A DNA stretch of 64,000 bases from Micrasema longulum (Eukaryota; Arthropoda; Insecta; Trichoptera; Brachycentridae), in the NCBI GenBank assembly GCA_022494885.1, contig JAGVSM010003653.1, positions 1-64,000 of the forward strand, written 5' to 3'. Position 1 is the stretch's first letter. Each line of letters begins with the position of its first letter. The translations under genes were made by a program, and so were the position numbers. This document shows, in pieces, positions 1-10,189 of the stretch. Below the pieces are notes generated by a model. The model searched no databases. It was given only the letters and a program-made list of their open reading frames with translations, and had not been told where the DNA came from.

Positions 1-1987
1 AAATTAAAACGCGAAAATCCCTTCAAAGACGGAAAACCTGGCAGGCGTTGGTACGAAGGATTTTTAAAAAGACACCCTGGCATTTCGCAAAGAGTGTCAC
101 AAAATTTAATTAGAGCAAGGGCGAACGTAAGCGAAAAAAAATTAAGGCAATGGTTTTCTACTGTTAAGAACTATATCGATGAAAATGATTACACAGATGT
201 TTTGAATGACCCAAAACGCATTTATAATTGTGACGAAACTGCTTTTTTTTAAGTCCGAAGGAGTCGTCTGTCATAGTGAAAAAAGGTTCGAAATCTGTTT
301 ATAATTTTATACACAACGATGAAAAAGAAGGTCTTACTACACTTGTGATGGCTAATGCAGCAGGAGACCTCCCCCCCCCAATGATAATTTATAAATATAA
401 AAGAATACCACTTTCGCTAGCCAGAAAAATGCCACATGGTTGGGGAATGGGCAGATCTGATTCCGGGTGGATGACTGGAGAAGTGTTTTATGAATATATA
501 GGAAACATTTTTTTTCCATGGCTCAAAAAGAACCAGATAGTATTTCCTATAATTTTATATGTTGACGGGCATTCGTCGCACATGACTTTGGCGCTCAGTG
601 AGTTTTGTAAGGATAATAAAATTATATTGATTGCTTTGTACCCAAACGCAACTCATATATTGCAGCCCCTCGATGTAGCCCTATTCCGTCCAGTCAAATT
701 AGAATGGAAAAAGAGAGTTCACCAATGGAAAATTGATAATGAGGGTAAAAAGCTTATGAGAGACGATTTTGCCCCTTTATTAAAAACTGTATTAGAAACA
801 GCTGGTAATATGAATACTCTTCAAAATGGATTTAGGACTTGTGGGTTGTATCCATTTTCCCCAGAAGGAGTCAACTATAGAAAACTTGATTTTAAAAAAG
901 CGCGTCCTTGCACGTCAACACCATCATCGTCTTGTCCTAAGCACGTCGTTACTTCTCAAAATCTGTTGAAAATTCCTAACAACAAATACAACGCCGTATT
1001 TCTACGTTTATTTGAAAATTTACTGACAAACAACCAAATTGATGCATTTAATGATCAAACAAATGATACATGGAATGGTCCAAAGGAAGACGAAAATTTG
1101 TTCTACATTTGGAAAATTACGAAGAATTTAGTCAATGAAAATATCGGATTGGTCACAGGGAATAATGACGAATGTCATTTAGGGTATGAAACTTTCGTTA
1201 ACAACGATACGTTGAATGAGTCTCTCATAGCGTTTGACGATAGTTTTTGGTCAACAACAGGTGATGAATCTGAAATTATGACAATGGTGGTAAAAGATAG
1301 TGAACTAATTCCCGAGAAAAACAGTGAACCAATGTCCGTTTCTCTTACCGCAAATTTAGATCGAGAACTCCTAGAACAAGCGGGCACAAGCGATACTAAT
1401 CTCAATGAAGCGACGCCTTGTAAAACTCCTAATTCTAAAACAATTATTAATGCTCTTACGCCCTTTAAGCAGTGTCTGTTTTGGCCAGAAGATAAAGTGG
1501 TAGAGAAAAAGAAAATTACAAAAAGAATTCCAACTGTCATTGTTTCATCAAACGATTATATTAACTACCAGCAAAAGGTCAAAGATGACAAAATGAAAAA
1601 AGATGAAGAAAAATTGGAAAGGAAAAGATTAAAAGAGGAGAAAAAAATGTGGTGCTTGAGAAGAAACAAGGAAAGATAAAAAAAACAGAAGTGCAACGGA
1701 GTTGTTTAAATGACTTTGGCGGTTATAAATTGAATGAGTATGTAATTGTAAAGTTTGAAGAAGAATATTTTCCAGGGATTGTGGTGAAGAGCAAAGATAA
1801 TGGTTCCGCCTTAGTCAGAGTAATGGTTATGAGTGGCCAGAATTGGAGGTGGCCAGAAAAAGAGGATACTATATGGTATTCTTCTGAAGAAATTATAAAA
1901 ACAATTCCAGAACCGGAATTGCTGAATGCGAGGGGAATTTACTCCATCCCTGATATAACAATATTACGCTGTTCATCTGATAAGTAA
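1..1987 (+). pseudogene. pogo-like transposase, copy 1, frameshifted
   Basis: Cut-and-paste transposase of the DDE_1/pogo (Tigger/Jerky-like) group, which would act in the nucleus on the element's own ends. The window starts inside the CENP-B-type DNA-binding region (RRWYEGFLKRHPGIS). The first catalytic Asp lies in YNCDETA (about 230-240), the second in VDGHSSH (about 560), the third in LQPLDVALF. The frame breaks in a T run at 243-250 (8 T) and again in an A run at 1644-1650, after which a C-terminal region continues in another frame to 1987. The segment 276-1679 is uninterrupted but begins with GTG, so it is not a natural start. The C-terminal part (YVIVKFEEEYFPGIVV, NWRWPEKEDTIWY) looks like a small Tudor/SH3-type barrel; that is inferred from pattern only. 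Probably inactive unless the homopolymer indels are assembly errors. Confidence 0.85.
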
Positions 1988-2413
1988 ATCAATATTTTAT
2001 GTATTTCTTTTAGTAAAAATTATTTTACTATTTTTTTTAGTTACCTCTATGATTATTAATTGATATTTTTCTTATGTGTTGTTAGATTTATTATCAAATA
2101 TATTGAATAAATAAATCAAAATCTTTTATTTCACTCCCGGTCAGTAATAGGATCACCATAGGTCAGTATTAGAGTGAAATCCATTTTCAGTATGTCAGTA
2201 ATGAATACAAAATCTGGATATGTTTAATATTTTTTATTTATTTAAATTGCTTGATTTTTTACTTTTATTTTTTTAACGTATTGAAGTAAATTCATCAATT
2301 TTATAAATAGACAAAATTATATAGTTTCAATTACCAGGTATTTAAAAACAAAAAATGAATAAAAATGTCTGTCAGATTAAGACACGAAATGGGTCAGTAT
2401 TATAGCCGTTTAC
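1..2413 (+). mobile_element. pogo-like DDE_1 transposon, copy 1 (5' cut by window edge)
   Basis: The right part of an element nearly identical to the complete copy that follows. Base 1 corresponds to base 3750 of copy 2. It holds most of the transposase, then an AT-rich 3' region with the motif GTCAGTAWTA at about 2140, 2162 and 2194 and in the terminal repeat near 2395. The 3' terminal repeat GCCGTTTAC ends at 2413 and directly abuts the 5' terminal repeat of copy 2, so the two elements are tandem with no spacer. Confidence 0.85.
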
Positions 2414-2426
2414 AGGTAAACGGCTG

Positions 2427-3180
2427 TAATACTGACCGTGCCCGTATTACTGATCTATTTCAACAAAAACAAAGATAATAGGAAAAAGCAAAAAAAAAAC
2501 ACATTTATGAATATTGGCAACACTAGAACACAGCATCTGTTAATTGTTCACACTTGTTCTATGGTTGACATTCGAATTTTTCTGTTTAAAAAATAAGTTA
2601 GAGTTTGGACACCCGGTGACTAACAGCAGTACACAGGAAATCCTTACGAGGTAAGCCTAATTTTCAAAGTTTACTTTAAACCATATATTTTCTGTATTCA
2701 ATTGTTATTCAGTTATATTTCTATTCAGTCAGTAGGATTTGACTCTTGATATTTCATAAAACAAAGTATTTGTAAGATATTTTTACTATTTGTATCATAA
2801 ATTTTAAAAATAAAAGTGGTCAGTATTACATCCAACCATTTTTTTGACTGTTTCTTTTACTGACCTAAGCAGTCAGTATTGCATCCGGCTGATATTTTAG
2901 TCGTTTTCTTTACTGACCTATGGGTCAGTAATAAGTTCAGTGAGAATATTTCAAAAATTTAAATTAGTTTGAAACAAAATTAAAAACACATTTTTTGTGT
3001 GATTTGTAGAGCACAAAGAATTTTGAATTAGGAAATGTAGTTCTGACTTATATATTTTTGCTTTATTTTAATCTTATAAATGAGTAAAGTTAGTGGTCAG
3101 TAATAGAAACAAATTTCGGTCAGTATTACATTTTATAATCTGATGTCAGTATTACATATTATGTCAGTAAATAAGTTCTG
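2427..3180 (+). repeat. 5' subterminal GTCAGTAWTA repeat array of pogo-like copy 2
   Basis: About ten occurrences of GTCAGTAWTA or its complement are scattered here, both orientations: near 2427, 2443, 2819, 2862, 2873, 2907, 2924, 3092, 3118, 3147 and 3163. The same decamer is part of the TIR. Transposase-binding subterminal repeats are known for several DNA transposon groups; that these bind the encoded pogo-like protein is an inference. Confidence 0.75.
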
Positions 3181-3458
3181 TGCCGAGACATATTTTTACA
3201 TATTTATTTTGATTTAAAATAAAATTAACAAAGTTATTTCCAATGTAATATTTAAATACGCATTTTTTAAATAACGGAACATAAAACTTAAATTTTACTT
3301 GTAAATTGATCCAATATCTGACTACCAAACACTATTGTATACGATGTATAAATAACACAAGATAAAATTAAGTAAAACTGGATTTCAAAACATACGTTTT
3401 AAGCTACTTTAGATGGAATTTTTGAAAATATAAATTTCATAAACCTTTTGTTTTAGAT

Positions 3459-5731
3459 ATGATGGCGCCTAAAAGAATGCAGTATAGTGAACAGTCAGTG
3501 AAAGATGCGTTGTTAGCTGTGGAAAAAGGAATGACAATATACAAGGCCAGCAATTTGTATAAAATCCCAAAAACAACATTGTTATACAAGAAAAAGGGCA
3601 AGTATCCTGTAGAAAGAATAGTTGGACATCCTACAATTCTAACTAATCACGAAGAACGTCAGATAGTCGATTGGATAATATTTATTGGAGAAAGGGGATT
3701 TCCGGCGACCAAAGACCAGTTACTTGACAGTGTTCAATTACTATTATTGAAATTAAAACGCGAAAATCCCTTCAAAGACGGAAAACCTGGCAGGCGTTGG
3801 TACGAAGGATTTTTAAAAAGACACCCTGGCATTTCGCAAAGAGTGTCACAAAATTTAATTAGAGCAAGGGCGAACGTAAGCGAAAAAAATTTAAGGCAAT
3901 GGTTTTCTACTGTTAAGAACTATATCGATGAAAATGATTACACAGATGTTTTGAATGACCCAAAACGCATTTATAATTGTGACGAAACTGCTTCAGTCCA
4001 GAAGGTCGTCACAGCCATGAGCCAGAAAAGACAAAATCTGTTTTATGTTTATACCTGGCTTGATTGAAAAGAATGTCTTACTACACTTGTGATGGCTAAT
4101 GCAGCAGGAGACCTCCCCCCCCAATGATAATTTATAAATATAAAAGAATACCACTTTCGCTAGCCAGAAAAATGCCACATGGTTGGGGAATGGGCAGATC
4201 TGATTCCGGGTGGATGACTGGAGAAGTGTTTTATGAATATATAGGAAACGTTTTTTTTCCATGGCTCAAAAAGAACCAGATAGTATTTCCTATAATTTTA
4301 TATGTTGACGGGCATTCGTCGCACATGACTTTGGCGCTCAGTGAGTTTTGTAAGGATAATAAAATTATATTGATTGCTTTGTACCCAAACGCAACTCATA
4401 TATTGCAGCCCCTCGATGTAGCCCTATTCCGTCCAGTCAAATTAGAATGGAAAAAGAGAGTTCACCAATGGAAAATTGATAATGAGGGTAAAAAGCTTAT
4501 GAGAGAAGATTTTGCCCCTTTATTAAAAACTGTATTAGAAACAGCTGGTAATATGAATACTCTTCAAAATGGATTTAGGACTTGTGGGTTGTATCCATTT
4601 TCCCCAGAAGGAGTCAACTATAGAAAACTTGATTTTAAAAAAGCGCGTCCTTGCACGTCAACACCATCATCGTCTTGTCCTAAGCACGTCGTTACTTCTC
4701 AAAATCTGTTGAAAATTCCTAACAACAAATACAACGCCGTATTTCTACGTTTATTTGAAAATTTACTGACAAACAACCAAATTGATGCATTTAATGATCA
4801 AACAAATGATACATGGAATGGTCCAAAGGAAGACGAAAATTTGTTCTACATTTGGAAAATTACGAAGAATTTAGTCAATGAAAATATCGGATTGGTCACA
4901 GGGAATAATGACGAATGTCATTTAGGGTATGAAACTTTCGTTAACAACGATACGTTGAATGAGTCTCTCATAGCGTTTGACGATAGTTTTTGGTCAACAA
5001 CAGGTGATGAATCTGAAATTATGACAATGGTGGTAAAAGATAGTGAACTAATTCCCGAGAAAAACAGTGAACCAATGTCCGTTTCTCTTACCGCAAATTT
5101 AGATCGAGAACTCCTAGAACAAGCGGGCACAAGCGATACTAATCTCAATGAAGCGACGCCTTGTAAAACTCCTAATTCTAAAACAATTATTAATGCTCTT
5201 ACGCCCTTTAAGCAGTGTCTGTTTTGGCCAGAAGATAAAGTGGTAGAGAAAAAGAAAATTACAAAAAGAATTCCAACTGTCATTGTTTCATCAAACGATT
5301 ATATTAACTACCAGCAAAAGGTCAAAGATGACAAAATGAAAAAAGATGAAGAAAAATTGGAAAGGAAAAGATTAAAAGAGGAGAAAAAAAATGTGGTGCT
5401 TGAGAAGAAACAAGGAAAGATAAAAAAAACAGAAGTGCAACGGAGTTGTTTAAATGACTTTGGCGGTTATAAATTGAATGAGTATGTAATTGTAAAGTTT
5501 GAAGAAGAATATTTTCCAGGGATTGTGGTGAAGAGCAAAGATAATGGTTCCGCCTTAGTCAGAGTAATGGTTATGAGTGGCCAGAATTGGAGGTGGCCAG
5601 AAAAAGAGGATACTATATGGTATTCTTCTGAAGAAATTATAAAAACAATTCCAGAACCGGAATTGCTGAATGCGAGGGGAATTTACTCCATCCCTGATAT
5701 AACAATATTACGCTGTTCATCTGATAAGTAA
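3459..5731 (+). pseudogene. pogo-like transposase, copy 2, frameshifted
   Basis: Start chosen at ATGATGGCGCCT; the predicted reading begins MMAPKRMQYSEQSVKDALL. Residues about 8-48 fit a pipsqueak-type helix-turn-helix (EKGMTIYKASNLYKIPKTTL) and residues about 95-150 a CENP-B/Tc5-type HTH (RRWYEGFLKRHPG). Asp175 in NCDET (3981) is the likely first catalytic acid; the frame then fails within a divergent patch (3991-4080) and stops at 4067. A second open segment 4124-5731 carries VDGHSSH (Asp at 4307) and QPLDVALF, 35 residues between the two acids, then a long variable tail, a Lys/Glu-rich coiled stretch (DDKMKKDEEKLERKRLKEEK) and a C-terminal barrel-like domain. At 4114-4121 the C run has 8 C where copy 1 has 9, which breaks the frame. 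Copy 1 is open exactly here, and copy 2 is open where copy 1 breaks downstream (8 versus 7 A). Confidence 0.85.
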
Positions 5732-5879
5732 ATCAATATTTTAGGTATTTCTTTTAGTAAAAATTATTTTACTATTTTTTTTAGTTACCTCTATGATTAT
5801 TAATTGATATTTTTCTTATGTGTTGTTAGATTTATTATCAAATATATTGAATAAATAAATCAAAATCTTTTATTTCACT

Positions 5880-6159
5880 CCCGGTCAGTAATAGGATCAC
5901 CATAGGTCAGTCTTAGAGTGAAATCCATTTTCAGTATGTCAGTAATGAATACAAAATCTGGATATGTTTAATATTTTTTTTTTATTTAAATTGCTTGATT
6001 TTTTACTTTTATTTTTTTAACGTATTGAAGTAAATTCATCAATTTTAGAAATAGACAAAATTATATAGTTTCAATTACCAGGTATTTAAAAACAAAAAAT
6101 GAATAAAAATGTCTGTCAGATTAAGACACGAAATGGGTCAGTATTATAGCCGTTTACCT
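5880..6159 (+). repeat. 3' subterminal repeats and TIR of pogo-like copy 2
   Basis: Motif GTCAGTAWTA at about 5884, 5935 and within the TIR at 6137, plus a one-base variant at 5907 (GTCAGTCTTA). The same layout occurs in copy 1 at 2140-2413, where the variant site is intact (GTCAGTATTA at 2162). Confidence 0.7.
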
Positions 6160-6867
6160 TATATACAAATATTTAATAACATTTATTAAAATGTTTGACC
6201 ACAAAGTTAATGCTTTTAATATTAAGGAGGGACGAGGTTGTCAATTTTTTTTAAGTTCGAGATTAGCAATTAGCAAAAATTTACAAATCTGCTTTCCTTC
6301 CATACTTTTACTTTCTTTTACGTTTATTTGCTTTTTATATATCTTGATATTTTTATGTTTTTTAATTATGTATTTTTGTATTATTTAATTTTGTATGTTA
6401 TTATTTGGCATATTATTTATTACTCCTATTTTTTATATCTCTTACTATATATAGTATTGCGTGAGTTTCTAGAAAACATATCTCAATTATCATTTCAATT
6501 ATGTTTTTATATATACATTATTTTACTATTATTTTGTTGATTTTAATGATACCATTATTTTTTATATTTGATTATGTGTGAATCTTAATTTGTATAATTT
6601 ATATTCTAAAAATTATTTCTGATCATCTTTTTTGCATTGTATTCTTCGGAATTTTACTATTTATTACTAATACTTTTTTTTCTAGATTGTCATTCTATTG
6701 CATCACATGTCATTATAATTTAATCGAATTAATTTTACTATGTATTTTTATTGTTAATTATTATGGCTTGGCACGGGCATAGCGTAAAAAGCCTTAATAA
6801 GTTCATTAATATTTAAACTAGTGTAATTTTGAATGAATAACTAAATAAATTAATTAATAATAAACAT
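6160..6867. other. AT-rich sequence without recognised gene
   Basis: Very AT-rich flank of the pogo-like element. Short open frames at 6191-6540 are hydrophobic F/Y/L/I runs produced by T-rich sequence; I see no gene. Confidence 0.5.
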
Positions 6868-6908
6868 TTTTTGTATCCAATTTCCCGTAGGGCTGAAGTT
6901 TATCATTT
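6868..6908 (-). mobile_element. MITE family A, terminal fragment
   Basis: Matches in reverse the end of family A copies at 7748 and 22520 (TTTCCCGTAGGGCTGAAGTT). Only one end is present. Confidence 0.5.
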
Positions 6909-7039
6909 GTGAATTATGGCGATGTATATTTTGATTTAATATTCCATAGAATCAAATAAAATTCGATATAGATCAATGTATGACAGGTTTACGAATGATG
7001 AAATCAGGCGAAAGTGCAATTCTGAGACGAGCATAATTT

Positions 7040-7265
7040 ATTAAAAATTAAGAAAGGGTCACCGAGATGGTTAGGTCACGTAGAACGAATGGATGACTGA
7101 ATAATAGTAAAACAGATACACATGGCGAGAATGAACGGTAACGAGGACGACCAAGAAAGACGTTGCATGATTGCATCATAAATCAAAATATAAAGTCTGG
7201 TCACGTCAAAAGCAGACGCAACCGCAGGGCATGTATGACAAGATGTATGAATGTGGAATAAGCCA
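7040..7265 (+). pseudogene. RTE-like non-LTR reverse transcriptase, C-terminal scrap
   Basis: Degenerate version of the C-terminal region seen intact at 37,600-37,850: a 'WLGHVERMD'-type stretch followed by RGRPRKTLHD, then SGHVKSRRNRRACMTRCMN, read across frameshifts. It ends at 'gaatgtggaataagc' where the intact copy reads 'gaatgtagaggaagc'. The protein of such elements is an endonuclease-reverse transcriptase used in target-primed retrotransposition; this piece encodes only the tail after the catalytic core and is dead. Confidence 0.7.
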
Positions 7266-7351
7266 GCACCGCGCAGATTTTTATATCGGCGGTTTGATAT
7301 ATTTTTTCTGTAATATTTTCAATCTGTTTACCGTGGACCAGTGGATCACTG

Positions 7352-7602
7352 GGGCCCGATCACAATGGAAAGGTAGGAGAGTTATCTTCAATTGTCCATA
7401 AAGTAAAATCGAATTTTCTGTACGAAAATGTGTATATTTGTACGAAAATTCAAAAGTTTCTTCATCGATAATATATAACTGAACATGTATTAAAAATAAA
7501 TTTACATGAATATTTTATTTTTCATACTTTTAAATACGATTTTACTTTATAGACATTTAAAAATAACTGTTGACTTCCAATTGTAACACGGGATCATGGG
7601 CC
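7352..7602. mobile_element. MITE family B, full-length copy
   Basis: About 250 bp with long imperfect inverted ends. The left end GGGCCCGATCACAATGG is mirrored by the right end ending in CCAATTGTAACACGGGATC; inner arms share TAAAGTAAAATCGAAT-type sequence. Other copies lie at 7674, 9270, 21283, 44135, 59076 and 63384. No coding capacity. Confidence 0.75.
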
Positions 7603-7673
7603 TTTATATTTTTAACTTAAAAAAAATGGAATTAACTTCGTCAGTAACATGTTATTGAGCTTGTTTGAATAAG

Positions 7674-7743
7674 AAAAACATTTTCGTACAGAAAATTCCA
7701 TTTTTATTTATAGATAATTGAAGATAGCTCTCCTAAGTCATAA
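7674..7743 (-). mobile_element. MITE family B, half copy
   Basis: Carries the arm 'cattttcgtacagaaaattc' and the distal 'gataattgaagatagctctc' of family B in reverse, immediately upstream of a family A element. Confidence 0.55.
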
Positions 7744-8185
7744 TTGTAATGAGGAACTTCAGCCCTGCGGGAAATTTGATACAAAAAATGTTCTCTTGCG
7801 CGCGGTAAAAATTAGTGCATTCAATTGTACCGCAAAGTTTCTTGAAAATGTACAAAAAAATTAATAGAAAATATTTTAATAAAAACGCGCTACTTTAAAC
7901 GACGTCACTGGTTCATATAAACATAAGCAATCCAATGATATGAGAGCTGTGAAGGATATCCGGTTTTCTTACCATAAACGAATCCACCGGGAGAACTGAC
8001 AGAGAAGAACCTCTGACGTCACACGCGAAGTTATTTCAGAAATACAAAACTTTAAAAAATCATAGCGCTGATAATTCGAGATATATAAAAAATATATTAC
8101 TTTTTAGCTTAATTTAATAGTCTATTAACAAATAAAAAAAAATCAAAAAAAATAAACACTGAACTTCGTAATTGAGGCCCTGGCC
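7744..8185. mobile_element. MITE family A, full-length copy
   Basis: About 440 bp. Left end TAATGAGGAACTTCAGCCCT, right end ACTGAACTTCGTAATTGAGG, an imperfect TIR with consensus near AATWAGGAASTTCAG. The interior includes the conserved 'gacgtcactggttcatataa' and 'ctctgacgtcacacgc'. Related copies: 19575-19845 (-), 22511-24110 (split), 28505-28900 (-). Short frames inside it are not genes. Confidence 0.7.
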
Positions 8186-8189
8186 CAGC

Positions 8190-8937
8190 AACGTTTCGTT
8201 TTGTAAGTATGTATTTATAATGTATTGCTTGTAATCTGTCGTTCCTTCTTATTCGGTTGTACGATCTCGAGCATAGGCCCTCAGACCCAGCGCAGATGCG
8301 CGCAAGATGTTTACCGTGAGCTCGGTACATGACTAAATCCGGATGCGTTTAATCAATCTCCCGCTCAACCTAGACTGTTTATTTTAATGTGTATACTCCT
8401 TGTCGTCTTTGATTTAATTTCCTTATAAGAGACGTATCGCTCGGGATAATAGTCGCATTGTCTTCGAATGCATTCACGACGATACTCCCCCTTTTGCAAT
8501 GGCGTATAAAATAATATACACGTTTTTTTTTTTGTAAAGTATGCTACGTATTGTATAATTCTTTTTTCATTTATACTATTTATGGTGCATTGAAATAAAA
8601 ACTATTATGAGGAAAAATAAATCGAACCGTAGAAACTGAGGGAGACCAGGGTGTAGAGTAGGTGTAACTGGACTGTACCGGTTCCTCTTAATCGGCCGTC
8701 CAGACGTAAACGGAAGGTTAGACCCGACCGGGCGTAGAGCCCGAGAGCCGAGAAAGCACTGACCGCAAGTCGACCACCTCACTAGCACTAGGGCTTAAAA
8801 GGGGTTTCTGACGGGCTGTGTTGACAGGCGAGTGCAGTCAGAGCAGCCCACGGGTAGACCAGCTGCGAAGAGTCGATTTGCCACAAAGGTGGAGTACCCG
8901 AGGTTTGTTTTGGAATCCGTCCAGTATACAGTCTTTG
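8190..8937. other. no recognised gene; GC-richer block
   Basis: The stretch 8630-8930 is GC-richer than its surroundings and open for about 70 codons on the minus strand (8788 to 8576), but I recognise no domain, and the frame closes upstream. It could be an old retroelement or host sequence. Confidence 0.35.
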
Positions 8938-9255
8938 ATGGTATCCTGGATCTTCTCTACTCCCTAGAGAGTGATTAATTTGATTTTTATTTTTTTAATG
9001 TGACTACACTTAATTAAACGTCAAATGGTGTATAAAACTGCTTCAAAAACGGAAATAAAACCAATACGGTTTGGTCAATTCAACCTAATTAAGTGTTTTA
9101 ATATTGTTCTAAATGAAAATCATCACGTTTGATTTGACGTGTTCATATTTTTTGACGTTTAATCATAAGTGTGGTCATATACTCGTATAAGGCAAAAATT
9201 AGTCGCATGGAAAAATAAATATCCCCAAATCATCCACTCTAGGGCCTAGAATATT
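8938..9255. mobile_element. MITE family F, copy 1
   Basis: Outer inverted ends: CCTAGAGAGTGATTAATTTG on the left, and the complementary 'caaatcatccactctaggg' on the right. Inside, a second inverted pair 'cacttaattaaacgtcaaat' / 'tttgacgtttaatcataagt' at 9008 and 9157. The same structure, inverted, lies at 56,393-56,765. Confidence 0.65.
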
Positions 9256-9417
9256 CATAATTGCACCCCAGGGCCCCGATTAAAATAGGAAGTTAACAGA
9301 GTTATCTTTGACTGTCCTTAGAGAAAATCCGATATTTGTGTACGAAAATGAGTATATTTGTATTAAAATTTAAAGAATCTTCGTCCTTAACCTATAATTG
9401 ATATTTATTTATACTTT

Positions 9418-9560
9418 TACATTGTTTGTATTCTTTTTTTTTATACATAATAATGTTCCCTCACTGGGGTGTCCCGTACCGAGGGAAACATTTTACAAAA
9501 TGTGAAACATGCCTAAGATTAGCTATTTAACAAAGTTAACAAAATAATAACAATTGAAAA
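9418..9560 (-). mobile_element. non-LTR retrotransposon K, 3' end fragment
   Basis: T-rich start followed by 'aatgttccctcactggggtg' and 'cccgtaccgaggg', matching the 3' UTR of the K copies at 10,716 and 49,312. It is inserted in the family B MITE. Confidence 0.55.
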
Positions 9561-9675
9561 AACATAATTAATCCAATTAACCTAATTATCATTAACATAA
9601 TGAACAATAAAAAACTAAAATAATCATAAAAAACATAACCAATTTATATATGGAACAAATTTCATAAACAGTTAA

Positions 9676-9993
9676 CCTGTCCGGGAGTATGGCCGTACAT
9701 GGTCGTCCAAACAAAATTTTCATCAATGGAGTATGGGCGTACATGTACGTCCGATTATTTTCAGAAATATTATTTGGGCTTGTAAAACCGATGGTTGATA
9801 ACCCATGAAATAAAACATCGATAATTTTGATATAAATCATATTTACTGGTATAATTTATTATTTTTATTCAAGAAAATATGTTGCTTATAGCATTGACAA
9901 TGATATAAAATTATAAAAAGTAAAAAAAAAACATGAAAAAAAAACTCACTCCCCAGATACAGTTTTGTCGGCAGAAACTCACTCCCGGACAGG
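9676..9993. mobile_element. piggyBac-like MITE with TTAA target duplications
   Basis: A perfect 13-bp TIR, CCTGTCCGGGAGT at 9676-9688 and ACTCCCGGACAGG at 9981-9993, each flanked outside by TTAA (9672-9675 and 9994-9997). TTAA duplication is the hallmark of piggyBac transposition. Length 318 bp, no transposase. The left arm has two near repeats, 'gagtatggccgtacatggtc' and 'gagtatgggcgtacatgtac', and the right arm has two 'actcactccc' units, likely subterminal repeats. Confidence 0.85.
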
Positions 9994-10189
9994 TTAAAAC
10001 ATTTTACCTATTTGGCTCGATACACTCATCGATCCGTGCGCAACCCACCTCCACTATACATTTCTTAATAGCAATTGAACATGTATGGAAGAAAAAATTG
10101 TATGCATATTCTGCTTTTCAAACAGAAAACTTAATTTTACTTTGTAGTTAAAATTGAAGATAAATGTTAACTTCCCATTGTAATCGGGG

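Larger units (their letters stand above)
2414..6159 (+). mobile_element. pogo-like DDE_1 transposon, copy 2, complete ends
   Basis: About 3.75 kb. The 5' end AGGTAAACGGCTGTAATACT (from 2414) is the inverted repeat of the 3' end AGTATTATAGCCGTTTACCT (to 6159), with one mismatch. Both ends contain the motif TAATACTGAC/GTCAGTATTA, which recurs through the subterminal regions. A TA at 2411-2412 precedes the 5' end and TATATA follows the 3' end at 6161, so a TA target duplication as known for pogo elements is possible but not proven. It encodes a transposase on the + strand, broken in two places. Confidence 0.85.

Noticed and set aside
1175..1540. Minus-strand 121-codon frame, repeated at 4918-5283
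   Set aside because: Antisense to the transposase coding region and identical in both copies only because the copies are near identical.
6191..6540. Membrane-protein-like small frames
   Set aside because: T-rich sequence automatically gives Phe/Leu/Ile/Tyr runs; no start context or homology.
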